Below are positions 1 through 9,132 of a DNA stretch of 32,053 nucleotides, piece after piece. This DNA comes from an uncultured beta proteobacterium (GTDB lineage Bacteria; Pseudomonadota; Gammaproteobacteria; Burkholderiales; Burkholderiaceae). Location: assembly GCA_903845455.1 (NCBI GenBank), contig CAIMXN010000237.1:1-32053 (forward strand). The letters are read 5' to 3'. The position numbers and the translations under genes are program-made. Each line of letters begins with the position of its first letter. Position 1 is the first letter of the stretch. The notes under the pieces were generated by a model. The model had not been told where the DNA came from. It saw nothing but the letters and a program-made list of their open reading frames with translations, and made no database searches.

Positions 1-132
1 TAAAATATAAAATGCAGAAAGTATAATAAATAAATAAATAATATCAATATATTCAAGGAATTTAAATTTAATATTATTTTCTGATAATAATGAATAAATT
101 AATATTACTGGAAGCAGTAAAAATTTTATCAT
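1..132 (-). CDS. N-terminal part of a hydrophobic, probably membrane protein, truncated by the window edge
   Basis: Reverse complement of 132..1 reads ATG and 44 open codons: MIKFLLLPVILIYSLLSENNIKFKFLEYIDIIYLFIILSAFYIL. The ATG lies 3 nt after the TAA of the upstream gene (TAATCAATG). Confidence 0.6.
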   Translation of the reverse strand, partial: MIKFLLLPVILIYSLLSENNIKFKFLEYIDIIYLFIILSAFYIL

Positions 133-135
133 TGA

Positions 136-1635
136 TTATTTTCTAATAATAACATTTACGAAATCATCATATTGAATCGGCTCTTGATATTCAATACAAT
201 AATTCCTAGCCTCTATAGCATCGTTTTTTAATTGCATTTTGCCTGCAATTAGATCTGAGTTAACTGCCCTTAAAAAATCTTCCGTACTGGCTAAATATTT
301 CCTCCAAGAATTTAGCTTATAAAGAGGATCGAGGCTGAGACCCCCCTTATCACATACATATAAGGGGCGAAGACCTGCTATCACCCCCTGAATAACAACA
401 CTGCTTCCCCTGTATAAGCACCATGCGGAAGCCTCAAGATCAGCCCCCAATGAATTTTTGGAAATTTGAATATTGCTTGGCATTTTTTTAAATTTAGGAT
501 TTTTTTTGGAAAAATCAACAAAGTCAAATACTGGATGTACGCGAAAAATAAAATTTATATTTGGCATTTTTAAAGCACAACTCATAGCAAAATTAAATAT
601 CATCAAGCATTCTGGATATGTTCCATCGGGAATCACTAGGCACCCAAGAGCATTGATAGTTGAATATTTATGATCAAGATTCCACAAAAAGTTCTCACAC
701 CTATGAGTGCCTACAGAATAAACCTCTAAACACTTATAATTATGTGAATTTATTAGTTCATCCTTAAGGCCAACCCCAGTAGTTGCGATTACATCCGGGT
801 CATAATTACAGCCTAAGGATCGCTTTAGTGCATGTTGCCTTGGAAAAAGGATGGTGTGCTGATATCCTACGCACCTAATTTTCTCATCAATCTTTCTTGC
901 GGCTGCAAATACTAAGCGCTCCCATGAATGCCCCTCATAGGTCACAACTACAGACTTAGGTTTTAATTTCAAAATTAATCTATATATCTGAAAGTAAAAT
1001 CTTAAATTAGCTATTGAAAGTGAACTTAAAGCTTGATTTTGAGCAAGCTTAATTACCCTTCTATCAATATCACAGACTGATTCTTTTCTCAATTTTTTAA
1101 GCCATCTTATTTGACTCGCTAATAATTTTCTAAGTTTCCACTCTTCACCAATAGAAAGCACTTCATCAAATATGATTCTTATTGTGCGTGTTTCTAAACC
1201 CCACTTTCCAGCAATGTTTCCAATGCCGCCAGGTGCTTGATTACGCAAGACAATAGCAGATGAAAAGCCATTTTCATTTAACGCATCCCCAAGGTTTCCA
1301 TAGTAAAAATCTTGTTTAGTGCCAATATGTTCATCAGACACTATATGAGAAACAAGCAATACATCAATTGACTCGGGCAATTCATTGGATGATGTCCACC
1401 CCGCAGCTGTCGTTTTGTATTGAATTAACTTCTTAACCGTAAAAAGAAAAGATCTTATTTTTATAAATCTTTTAGGATAGCTAGTATGAAATACTCCATC
1501 ATATTTAATGAGGTTTACTGGATGTTCATTTAAGAAGTGCAGCCAGCCTATTGCCTTAGTATATAAATTAGAAGAAGCATGTAGCAAAATTTTATCGCAT
1601 GCCTCAAATAAGGCTTTATATTGAAGCTCATTCAT
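136..1635 (-). CDS. Orphan surface-carbohydrate protein with GT-B-like features; candidate glycosyltransferase
   Basis: 499-aa ORF. Segments VVVTYEGHSWERLVFAAARK...CVGYQHTILFPRQHAL...PDVIATTG...VYSVGTHR and YRGSSVVIQGVIAGLRPLYV resemble two-domain GT-B / polysialyltransferase-like / surface carbohydrate biosynthesis proteins. Confidence 0.6.
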   Translation of the reverse strand: MNELQYKALFEACDKILLHASSNLYTKAIGWLHFLNEHPVNLIKYDGVFHTSYPKRFIKIRSFLFTVKKLIQYKTTAAGWTSSNELPESIDVLLVSHIVSDEHIGTKQDFYYGNLGDALNENGFSSAIVLRNQAPGGIGNIAGKWGLETRTIRIIFDEVLSIGEEWKLRKLLASQIRWLKKLRKESVCDIDRRVIKLAQNQALSSLSIANLRFYFQIYRLILKLKPKSVVVTYEGHSWERLVFAAARKIDEKIRCVGYQHTILFPRQHALKRSLGCNYDPDVIATTGVGLKDELINSHNYKCLEVYSVGTHRCENFLWNLDHKYSTINALGCLVIPDGTYPECLMIFNFAMSCALKMPNINFIFRVHPVFDFVDFSKKNPKFKKMPSNIQISKNSLGADLEASAWCLYRGSSVVIQGVIAGLRPLYVCDKGGLSLDPLYKLNSWRKYLASTEDFLRAVNSDLIAGKMQLKNDAIEARNYCIEYQEPIQYDDFVNVIIRK

Positions 1636-1693
1636 TCAAGTGTCCATCCTCGGAAGGAGCTTCGTCAACTAATCAAGAACTCTTCTAAATAAA

Positions 1694-2410
1694 TTAAATA
1701 TGGAAATTTGCTGCAAGCGCATCTGTATAAAACATTTGGACAGTTTCTAATGAATATTGATCTAAATCTTTGCCAACCAATTCCAACTTCTTCAAAACAT
1801 CGTTGGTCACGGTAATGATATGGCATCCAATATCATCAGCTTGAAAAATATTTAGCAGCTCTCTTGGGCTAGCCCATATGAGTTCAATATTTGGCGTTTC
1901 TTTTAATAAGCCAACAGCCGCTCTCATTTGAGGAACTGGGTCAATGCCAGTATCTGCAACGCGTCCCGCAAATACTGAAATGTAGCATGGAGTTGATGTA
2001 TGCAATCTTTCGGCTACTTTTTTAACTTGATCATTTGTCATTAATGCAGTCACATTAAGCTTAACCCCCTGATTTGACAGCTTATTAACCAAGTCATATG
2101 CAGGCTCTTGCTTCGTATTTGTCACTGGGATTTTTACATAAACATTCTCGCCCCAGCTTGCTATTTCAAGGGCCTGCCTCTCCATCTCATTGAAATCATC
2201 TGAAAAAACTTCAAATGATATTGGCTTCTGCTTTATTTCTGAAAGAATATCCAAAGCAAAGTTCTTATAGCTCTTAACCCCAGCCTTACGCATCAATGTT
2301 GGATTAGTCGTCAATCCTTTAATGAATGTCTTGGATGCCATATCCAACATTCCAGCTTTATCAGCACCATCAGCAAATATCTTAACCTTTAAATCATTAA
2401 CATTTTTCAT
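1694..2410 (-). CDS. Transaldolase / fructose-6-phosphate aldolase family protein
   Basis: 238 aa; KIFADGADKAGMLDM, GLTTNPTLMRKAG, VYVKIPVTN (Schiff-base Lys), VSVFAGRVADTGIDP-like segment. Confidence 0.88.
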   Translation of the reverse strand: MKNVNDLKVKIFADGADKAGMLDMASKTFIKGLTTNPTLMRKAGVKSYKNFALDILSEIKQKPISFEVFSDDFNEMERQALEIASWGENVYVKIPVTNTKQEPAYDLVNKLSNQGVKLNVTALMTNDQVKKVAERLHTSTPCYISVFAGRVADTGIDPVPQMRAAVGLLKETPNIELIWASPRELLNIFQADDIGCHIITVTNDVLKKLELVGKDLDQYSLETVQMFYTDALAANFHI

Positions 2411-2440
2411 TTGAAGTCTTTTATCCTTAACTATTCAATT

Positions 2441-3058
2441 TTACTTTTGACTAGATTCCCATTTATTAGACATTAACTGCAATCTTGGATCCGATACTAG
2501 TAAATGCCATACAACCGCCTGAAAAGACTCGGTGTGGGGCGTAGTCATTTCGGAGTTGACTGTAGGGATGATTACACATGCGTCAGCAACCGATGCCGTA
2601 TAGCCTCCATTACGGCCCAGTACGCCAATAACTGTGGCACCTACTTCTTTGGCATATTGAACGGCACGAACAATATTTGGACTTATATTTCGATCTAGAT
2701 CTCCACCCCCAACTGAAAAGACAAAAATCATGTCTTTTGAGGATAACTTGCTCACCTTTAACCAAGCAGCATAAGTAGTTTCCCAGCCCTCATCATTCGT
2801 TCGCGCAGTTAATTCGCTCACATTATCACTTGGTGAATATGACTCTATGCCTGCAAGTTTTCGAAAGTCATTCACAGCATGGCCTGCATGCCCCGCTCCA
2901 CCGCCAACCCCAATCAAAAAGAGTCTGCCCTCCTCTTCGCGCAACTTAACCAATAATTGAGTCATGCGTTCTATAGCGGATACATCCAATTGCTCGATAA
3001 TTTCTTGCGCCTCTTTTAAATATTGACTAGCAAAATTTAAATTTGTAGTTTTATTCAT
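2441..3058 (-). CDS. SIS-domain sugar isomerase (phosphoheptose isomerase / GmhA-like)
   Basis: ORF called from 3091, but the internal ATG at 3058 (MNKTTNLNFASQYL) is the more plausible start. SIS-like motifs GVGGGAGHAGHAVNDFRKL, FSVGGGDLDRNISPN, VIIPTVNSEMTTPHTESFQAVVWHL. Confidence 0.8.
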   Translation of the reverse strand: MNKTTNLNFASQYLKEAQEIIEQLDVSAIERMTQLLVKLREEEGRLFLIGVGGGAGHAGHAVNDFRKLAGIESYSPSDNVSELTARTNDEGWETTYAAWLKVSKLSSKDMIFVFSVGGGDLDRNISPNIVRAVQYAKEVGATVIGVLGRNGGYTASVADACVIIPTVNSEMTTPHTESFQAVVWHLLVSDPRLQLMSNKWESSQK

Positions 3059-3095
3059 TAATTTAATCCCTTTATTAAATATTATTAGCAATTAT

Positions 3096-4028
3096 TTACA
3101 TTGTATTTTGGAGAAACTGAATTGCATTTTGAACGCACATTAATTCCATATTTGAACGTGTTTCAATTGTATTGGTTGCTGAGTGGGGGGTTAGGATTAC
3201 TTGTTTAAAATCACAAAGTGGTCCTTTATAAGGCTCTTCGCCAAAAACGTCCAATCCAGCACCCGCTAATTTACCAGAACTTAATGCATCAACTAATGCC
3301 AACTCATTAACCATTTCACCTCGAGCCAAATTTACTAAATATGCACCACATTTCATTAAATTTAATTCACCAGCAGCTATTAAGCATGCCTTATCAGGCC
3401 CCTTAGAAGCGTGTAAAGATACAATATCGGCCGCTGCCAATAACTGCTCTTTTGAAACCAGAGAAACATTGATTTTTTCTGCAATGCCTGCTGCAACCAA
3501 TGGATCGAATGCAATTACTTTTGCACCAAAAGCATTGCATAGCTCTGCTACGCGCTGACCAATACTCCCAAGCCCTATTAGTCCCACGATTTTCCCAGAT
3601 AACAAATGGGTTTCCAATCTCTCCCACTTACGATCTCGCATAGAATCAATTTGGCGAGGTAAATTTCTACTTAGAGCCAGAAACATGGTTAGCGCCAATT
3701 CGGCAACTGCCTGCGTTGGAATTCCTGGGGTATTTAATACTTCAATCCCACGCTGCTTAGCTGCCTGTATATCAATTGAGTCTATTCCAACACCGCATCG
3801 TGAAATGCATCTTAAGTTTGGCAATTTCTCTAAGGCTTTTGCATCATACGACTCCACACCAGCCAAAATGACCTCTGCATCATATGCATTACAGAGTAAT
3901 TCAGAGCTTGTAATGCGCTTACCTGTATTATGAATTTTATAGGGGTAACCGGACGCCTTTAGCAACTCAAGCGGGCACTTATCATGCTCTGCAAATGATG
4001 ATAACGCTACAAATATTTGATTCTTCAT
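3096..4028 (-). CDS. D-isomer-specific 2-hydroxyacid dehydrogenase (phosphoglycerate dehydrogenase-like)
   Basis: 310 aa; NAD motif GLIGLGSIGQRVAEL; catalytic LARGE (Arg), DVFGEEP (Glu), LTPHSAT (His). Confidence 0.9.
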   Translation of the reverse strand: MKNQIFVALSSFAEHDKCPLELLKASGYPYKIHNTGKRITSSELLCNAYDAEVILAGVESYDAKALEKLPNLRCISRCGVGIDSIDIQAAKQRGIEVLNTPGIPTQAVAELALTMFLALSRNLPRQIDSMRDRKWERLETHLLSGKIVGLIGLGSIGQRVAELCNAFGAKVIAFDPLVAAGIAEKINVSLVSKEQLLAAADIVSLHASKGPDKACLIAAGELNLMKCGAYLVNLARGEMVNELALVDALSSGKLAGAGLDVFGEEPYKGPLCDFKQVILTPHSATNTIETRSNMELMCVQNAIQFLQNTM

Positions 4029-4672
4029 TTTAAAATTCCACCCAAGTGGTCAGCAATCTCATCTAGATCCAAAAAGAATAGAGGCGGAATTTCGTCAAAT
4101 TTAAGCCCACTATCGCGCGCCATAAACTGAATACCCGTTTCCAATGCAGCTCGTTGATCTCCTGCGGAATCCCCAATCAACAAGCCATTCTTTGGAGCTA
4201 TAGAGTTTCGTGAAAGAATATCGCGAATGGCATTTGCCTTTGTCCAAGGAGGGCATCCATACACACCATCAAACCAATGCAATAGACCTCGTTTTTCTAA
4301 TATTTCGTTCAGTTCATTAGTCGGAGTCACAGAAGCCAAATATAAAGGCATTTGGCCTTTAAACATCTTTAAAAATCTCTCTGCGCCTTTTACCAATCGA
4401 ACTGTCAAAATATCTTCTAAAACATGTTGAGAGAAATTACTTGCCATATCAGCTTTTAATTTTGTATCTGTACCTCTGCCCATTAATTTTGTGAGGTAAT
4501 TAAATTTCTCAACCCTGCTTATGGAAACATTATCAGAATGGAACTGCATCATGGCATCTTTATATTGAGGAAATTGACTAAACACTTTTTCAAAAGCTTG
4601 TGTCTTAATGTCATTAGACTCAATAACCACCCCATCAAAGTCTAAGACTATTAACTCTATTTGGCTAGACAT
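4025..4672 (-). CDS. HAD-superfamily hydrolase / sugar phosphatase
   Basis: 215 aa; motif I VLDFDGVVIESND, motif II-like LASVTPTNEL, motif IV GLLIGDSAGDQRAA; overlaps the next gene by 4 nt. Confidence 0.88.
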   Translation of the reverse strand: MSSQIELIVLDFDGVVIESNDIKTQAFEKVFSQFPQYKDAMMQFHSDNVSISRVEKFNYLTKLMGRGTDTKLKADMASNFSQHVLEDILTVRLVKGAERFLKMFKGQMPLYLASVTPTNELNEILEKRGLLHWFDGVYGCPPWTKANAIRDILSRNSIAPKNGLLIGDSAGDQRAALETGIQFMARDSGLKFDEIPPLFFLDLDEIADHLGGILK

Positions 4673-4684
4673 TCGAACTTCTGC

Positions 4685-5461
4685 TTAACAAAATTTTCGG
4701 GCCTCTCTTTGCAGAGCCCTTGCGCTATCGCCTATAAATAAAATATCAGTCCCTAGCGCAATAAATCGATATCCTTTGGCAATCGCCTGCTCACATTCAC
4801 CGGCTGCAGTATCAGGGTGCACTAGATGAATCCCAGCTATCAGCCCATGAGCTAGAGTTGCTTTTAACACTTTGTCTTGAGCCTCTAATACACTAGGGTG
4901 AGATAGTTGCCCCGGAACACCTAATGACATAGATAAATCATATGGGCCGATAAAAGTACCGTCTATGCCCTCCACCGTAAGAATTTCTTCGATATTCTTG
5001 ACAGCATCTTTATGCTCGATCTGAACTATGAGAAGCCCATCAGAATTAGCGTTCTTGATGTAATCATCAAAGTTTGCGCCATATCCTTGAGCTCTTGCTA
5101 ACCCAACTCCACGAAAACCTAAGGGGGGATATTTTGTCATTTTGACCGCAAGCTGTGCATCTTCTTTAGTATTGATAGAAGGCACTAATACGCCAGCAGC
5201 CCCAGAATCTAAAACAGCTTTCGCTTGTATGGGATCATTCCAGGCAAGCCTCACCAAAGGTATTGAACCGCGTTGCTCGATTGCAATAACCATGCGTAAA
5301 ACTTCTGAAACATCTATTGCGGTATGTTCGGTCTCTATAACAACCCAGTCATAACCTGCCATCGCGAGTATTTCTGCAATGGATGGATGCGCCATTGACA
5401 TCCACGACCCAATAGAGGTTTGACCATCTCGAATTTTGTCTTTAATTTTTCTGGCTAGCAC
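4685..5461 (-). CDS. HpcH/HpaI family pyruvate-dependent class II aldolase
   Basis: 258 aa; GSWMSMAHPSIAEILAMAGYDWVVIETEHTAID, PLVRLAWND, LLIVQIEHKDAVKNIEEI, GTFIGPYDLSMSLGVPGQ. The expected His, Arg, Glu and Asp positions are all present. Confidence 0.92.
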   Translation of the reverse strand: MLARKIKDKIRDGQTSIGSWMSMAHPSIAEILAMAGYDWVVIETEHTAIDVSEVLRMVIAIEQRGSIPLVRLAWNDPIQAKAVLDSGAAGVLVPSINTKEDAQLAVKMTKYPPLGFRGVGLARAQGYGANFDDYIKNANSDGLLIVQIEHKDAVKNIEEILTVEGIDGTFIGPYDLSMSLGVPGQLSHPSVLEAQDKVLKATLAHGLIAGIHLVHPDTAAGECEQAIAKGYRFIALGTDILFIGDSARALQREARKFC

Positions 5462-5462
5462 T

Positions 5463-6482
5463 TTATTTAATCCTTTTAATTACTAATCTAGCAAATGAGC
5501 TCAGTCGTTGCGACTGCAATAACTCAACCAAAGCCATTTTTCCATTAGTGTTAGTTTCCTCAACAAGAGATCGCACAATACGAGGCCAAGATTTCTTCGG
5601 ATTTTCAGCTATGGCCTTCCTAACCAATTCCACATCAAACATACCGGGAGTACTTAACTCCAGTATTTCCCATTTTGGAGCAGGGAAAAGCATTTGCAAC
5701 CCCTTAACTGAAGGTACATTTAATTTATCGGGGGGCTGAATCGTTGGCGACCCATCCCATAAAGTTTGTACTTCAAACCCGCTCGATACAGGACTTGTAA
5801 TAAATGCAATGCCTCCCAGAGACAATGTTTCCTCAAATGCGCCAATCAACCGCGATACATCATCTACCCTATCTAGAATATCAATCGCTACTATCACATC
5901 CACAGAACCATGCTGAGATAAATGCGCTATCTTGGTGGGCTCAACGGCAATCATCGGGGTAGCATCGCCTTCAAGATCAGCAGTCATTCCAGCCATCACA
6001 ATACGTTTCAAGCCACTATTTTTAGAGGCTACTAAATTAATCAACTCCCGACCGTTTGTTGAAATATCCAACAAAGATGTTGCTGAAGGCTTATATTCTG
6101 CTATCCCATCAGTAATCCAATCCGACCTAGGCTCATTAATTTTTTCTTGGCGACTTTGCTTACTAAGGGACAGTAACTCATCTCGCCAAAATTGGGATGG
6201 TATCGATTCACGATACCATGCCCAAATTTCATCCTCGTTAGGACGATAAGACGCATATAGTGAACCACATGCTGAGCTTTCAACATATGCAAAACCATCT
6301 CGATCAAAAGCAGGTTTTTCTTGCTCAATATCACAAGTTGGCCAATTAATCCGCAACCAGCTAGATCGATCTTTCCAACGCTGTGCAATTTCCTCTTTAA
6401 CTAAAGTTCGCCAATGAGCTACTGCATTGCTTGGCTTTAAATCGAATTCAGAGACTTCTTGAACAGATACAATAGTTTTCAT
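5463..6482 (-). CDS. Methyltransferase-like protein with a degenerate SAM-binding motif
   Basis: 339 aa; VDVIVAIDILDRVDDVSRLIGAFEETLSLGGIAFITSP looks like class I methyltransferase motifs post-I to III. The motif I position reads LLDISTNGREL rather than a Gly-rich loop. Confidence 0.55.
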   Translation of the reverse strand: MKTIVSVQEVSEFDLKPSNAVAHWRTLVKEEIAQRWKDRSSWLRINWPTCDIEQEKPAFDRDGFAYVESSACGSLYASYRPNEDEIWAWYRESIPSQFWRDELLSLSKQSRQEKINEPRSDWITDGIAEYKPSATSLLDISTNGRELINLVASKNSGLKRIVMAGMTADLEGDATPMIAVEPTKIAHLSQHGSVDVIVAIDILDRVDDVSRLIGAFEETLSLGGIAFITSPVSSGFEVQTLWDGSPTIQPPDKLNVPSVKGLQMLFPAPKWEILELSTPGMFDVELVRKAIAENPKKSWPRIVRSLVEETNTNGKMALVELLQSQRLSSFARLVIKRIK

Positions 6483-6490
6483 CTCAATGA

Positions 6491-7516
6491 TTATCCTGGT
6501 ATGCGATTCATTAATGGATCGCGGTAAATGCGATCAATAATTTCCATCACTCTCAAAGCATCGGCAGAAGTACCCTTTTCAACAGGTTTATTTTCTTGAA
6601 TACATTCAACTAGGTGAGCTACCTCAATATCCCAGGAAGGGTCGGAATCATAGTATGTCGTCTCTTCACGAGGATTACCAACAGCACCTCGCTCGCCCGG
6701 GCCCGGACGCCTACCAACAATCAATGTCTCTCGACCGTAGCTACCAGTTTTAGATAAAAGGCCGCTAATTACGAGGTAACCTTTTTCACAGCCAATTTCC
6801 AGGCGAAAGGTGTGCTTCCACGAGGTAGCCGATGAATGCAATTGCGCCATTTGGCCACGCTCAGTCCGCAAAAGTACAAAGGCATTATCTTCAACTGACA
6901 CATCAAATGCAGTGATACCACGCATACCCATAACTTCAGAAAAATCACCCACAAATAACCGAAATAAATCTAACATATGAATGCCTTGATCCAACAAAAT
7001 TCCACCTCCGCCTACTTCAGGATCATTTCTCCAAGATGTGTGGTAATCATATCCAGCACCTTTTCCGTATACTCCACGCAAGGTCAAAATTTCACCTAAC
7101 GCTCCAGAATCAATAATCGCTTTTGCGTCTGTTATCCCGGGATGATGACGATGATTGAACCCAAAGAGCAATCGACATCCCGGATTTGCTAATTCAGCAG
7201 CATGAATCCGCTGTATGTCTGAAAGATTGCGTCCTGGAGGCTTTTCACAAAAAACATGTAAACCATTATTTAAGGCCCCAATAGCAACCTCAGGTATGAG
7301 GTTATTTGGTGTACAAGCAAAAACTAAATCTAAGTCGGCTGAAATGAAATCCTCCCACCGCTCAATAGCGAGGATATTTTGCTTCGCAATCACATCTGCA
7401 CGAGCAGGGTCGCAAATACCCACTAATTCCAAATCTGGATGATCGGAAATATTTTTTTGCCGTATTTGACCCATGTAGCCATAGCCAATAATTCCTGCTC
7501 GAAGTGGTCTTGTCAT
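6491..7516 (-). CDS. Gfo/Idh/MocA family oxidoreductase
   Basis: 341 aa; RAGIIGYGYMGQIRQKNI, FACTPNNLIPEVAIGALNNGLHVFCEKPPGRNL, GGGGILLDQGIHMLDLFRLFVG. Confidence 0.93.
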   Translation of the reverse strand: MTRPLRAGIIGYGYMGQIRQKNISDHPDLELVGICDPARADVIAKQNILAIERWEDFISADLDLVFACTPNNLIPEVAIGALNNGLHVFCEKPPGRNLSDIQRIHAAELANPGCRLLFGFNHRHHPGITDAKAIIDSGALGEILTLRGVYGKGAGYDYHTSWRNDPEVGGGGILLDQGIHMLDLFRLFVGDFSEVMGMRGITAFDVSVEDNAFVLLRTERGQMAQLHSSATSWKHTFRLEIGCEKGYLVISGLLSKTGSYGRETLIVGRRPGPGERGAVGNPREETTYYDSDPSWDIEVAHLVECIQENKPVEKGTSADALRVMEIIDRIYRDPLMNRIPG

Positions 7517-7522
7517 GAGTAC

Positions 7523-8281
7523 TTAGATATTTATTTGCTTATTTAATGATTTTTGAAATGCATCTTCACGCAAGACCGACTCAACTATTTGAACATCAGA
7601 AGGACGATCAACCCCTATCGTCACATAGTCAACAACAACGCCCTTAATCCGAACGCCATGCTCAAGTAAGCGAAGCATATCAATGGATTCAGCTACTTCT
7701 AAAGCAGTCTCGGCTAAGTTACTAAATCTTGGTAAAAAAGATGAGCGAAAGGCCATAATCCCAGTCTGACGAAATACAGGTGCTTTAACGCTTTTTCTGA
7801 AATAAGGAACTGCCGACCTAGTTAAGTAAATGACGTTTTGATTGATATCACAAACTGCCTTAACAATATTAGGGTTAGTAAGGTCATCTAGCGACTCTAG
7901 TGGTGAGAGAAGGTTGACAATATCAAGGCTGGGGTCATCTAACAAAGGTTGTGCTACTTGGGTGATTGCCTTAGGGTTTAACAATGGCTCATCACCCTGC
8001 ACCATCACCACAATATCTCCTGGCAAACTTTCCATTGCCTCCTGAACGCGCTCCGTGCAACGTTCATGGGTATCTTTTGTCATTACCGCCTGGCCACCAT
8101 TTAGATCAACGAATTCTTTAATAGCCAGATCACAAGTGGCAACAACGACCAAGCCAACTCCATCAGCCAAAAGAGATCTTCGCCTCACATGCTCAATCAT
8201 TGGTAATCCAAGAATTGGAATTAGCGGCTTACCTGGATAGCGAGAGGAAGCCATTCTTGCAGGAATAACTACTGTAATCAT
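7523..8281 (-). CDS. KdsB-like CMP-ulosonic acid synthetase (3-deoxy-manno-octulosonate cytidylyltransferase family)
   Basis: 252 aa; VVIPARMASSRYPGKPLIPILGLPMIEHV, VVMVQGDEPLLNP, GVDRPSDVQIVE; KdsB-like overall layout. Confidence 0.88.
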   Translation of the reverse strand: MITVVIPARMASSRYPGKPLIPILGLPMIEHVRRRSLLADGVGLVVVATCDLAIKEFVDLNGGQAVMTKDTHERCTERVQEAMESLPGDIVVMVQGDEPLLNPKAITQVAQPLLDDPSLDIVNLLSPLESLDDLTNPNIVKAVCDINQNVIYLTRSAVPYFRKSVKAPVFRQTGIMAFRSSFLPRFSNLAETALEVAESIDMLRLLEHGVRIKGVVVDYVTIGVDRPSDVQIVESVLREDAFQKSLNKQINI

Positions 8282-8334
8282 TGGCTTAGTTTATATAATG
8301 AGTTGGGTAATTATTAATAGTAGTAATTATAATC

Positions 8335-9108
8335 TTATTGGGGCATTACACCGCAGTCAACATTAATGCATTGGCCAGTAACTGCAGAGGCTGCTGGGGA
8401 CGCCAAGAAAATACAGGTGGATGCAATTTGCTCAGCAGTTGGCAATACTCCCAACGCCGCTTGAGACTTAGCAAATGTAGCAAGATAATCTGCAGTATCT
8501 AGCCCAGCAGTTGGGGAGACCACCTCTTTTAAGGCAACTTCTAGACCTTCAGTTTGAATATAAACTGGGCAAACTGCGTTCACCCTAATTCCTTGATGGC
8601 CCAACTCTTTTGCAAGAGATTGAGTTAGCCCATTAACCCCAAACTTGGTGGCGCAATACACAGAATTATTGGCGCCACCCCTTTTCCCCGCTAAGCTTGA
8701 GATATTTACTATAGACCCACCAGGTTTCAAATGAGGCGCAGCAGCTTGGCTCATATAAAACATACTTTTAATATTGGTATCAAACATGTCTTGTAAGAAT
8801 TCTTCATCAATTTCTGCCAAGGGTTTCCATGCTGAAATACCAACATTATTAATTAAAACGTCTACACCTCCAGCCCAATCAATAGTGCCACGTATTACCG
8901 CTTGAGCGCTACTAGACTTCCTGAGATCGGCTTGAATGAATAAAGCGCGATCGCCTAGTTTCTTGGCAAGTCCAGTATCCGTGCGGGCAGCTATTACTAT
9001 CTTATCGCCGCGGCTATAGAAAGCTTCAGAAATGGCGGCCCCTATACCTCGTGATCCCCCTGTGATAATAGTAGTTTTAGTATTTCTTATTTTTTCTAAA
9101 TTGTTCAT
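8335..9108 (-). CDS. SDR family oxidoreductase (FabG-like)
   Basis: 257 aa; TGGSRGIGAAI, NNVGIS, SSLAGKRGG, catalytic YCATK, C-terminal VTGQCINVDCG. Confidence 0.92.
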   Translation of the reverse strand: MNNLEKIRNTKTTIITGGSRGIGAAISEAFYSRGDKIVIAARTDTGLAKKLGDRALFIQADLRKSSSAQAVIRGTIDWAGGVDVLINNVGISAWKPLAEIDEEFLQDMFDTNIKSMFYMSQAAAPHLKPGGSIVNISSLAGKRGGANNSVYCATKFGVNGLTQSLAKELGHQGIRVNAVCPVYIQTEGLEVALKEVVSPTAGLDTADYLATFAKSQAALGVLPTAEQIASTCIFLASPAASAVTGQCINVDCGVMPQ

Positions 9109-9132
9109 AACCAGCCTCCGCTTTACTGATTA

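Noticed and set aside
2441-3091. Long form of the SIS protein starting at 3091
   Set aside because: The first 11 residues (MLIIFNKGIKL) look like translated leader. MNKTTNLNF at 3058 fits better.
5932-6249. 105-aa plus-strand ORF
   Set aside because: Antisense to the methyltransferase-like CDS; no recognisable domain. The similar + ORFs at 9587-9904, 16331-16654 and 26085-26420 are also shadows of real minus-strand genes.
6101-6388. 95-aa minus-strand ORF in an alternative frame
   Set aside because: Nested in the 5463-6482 CDS in another frame with atypical composition; same reasoning for 3403-3627 and 6769-6954.
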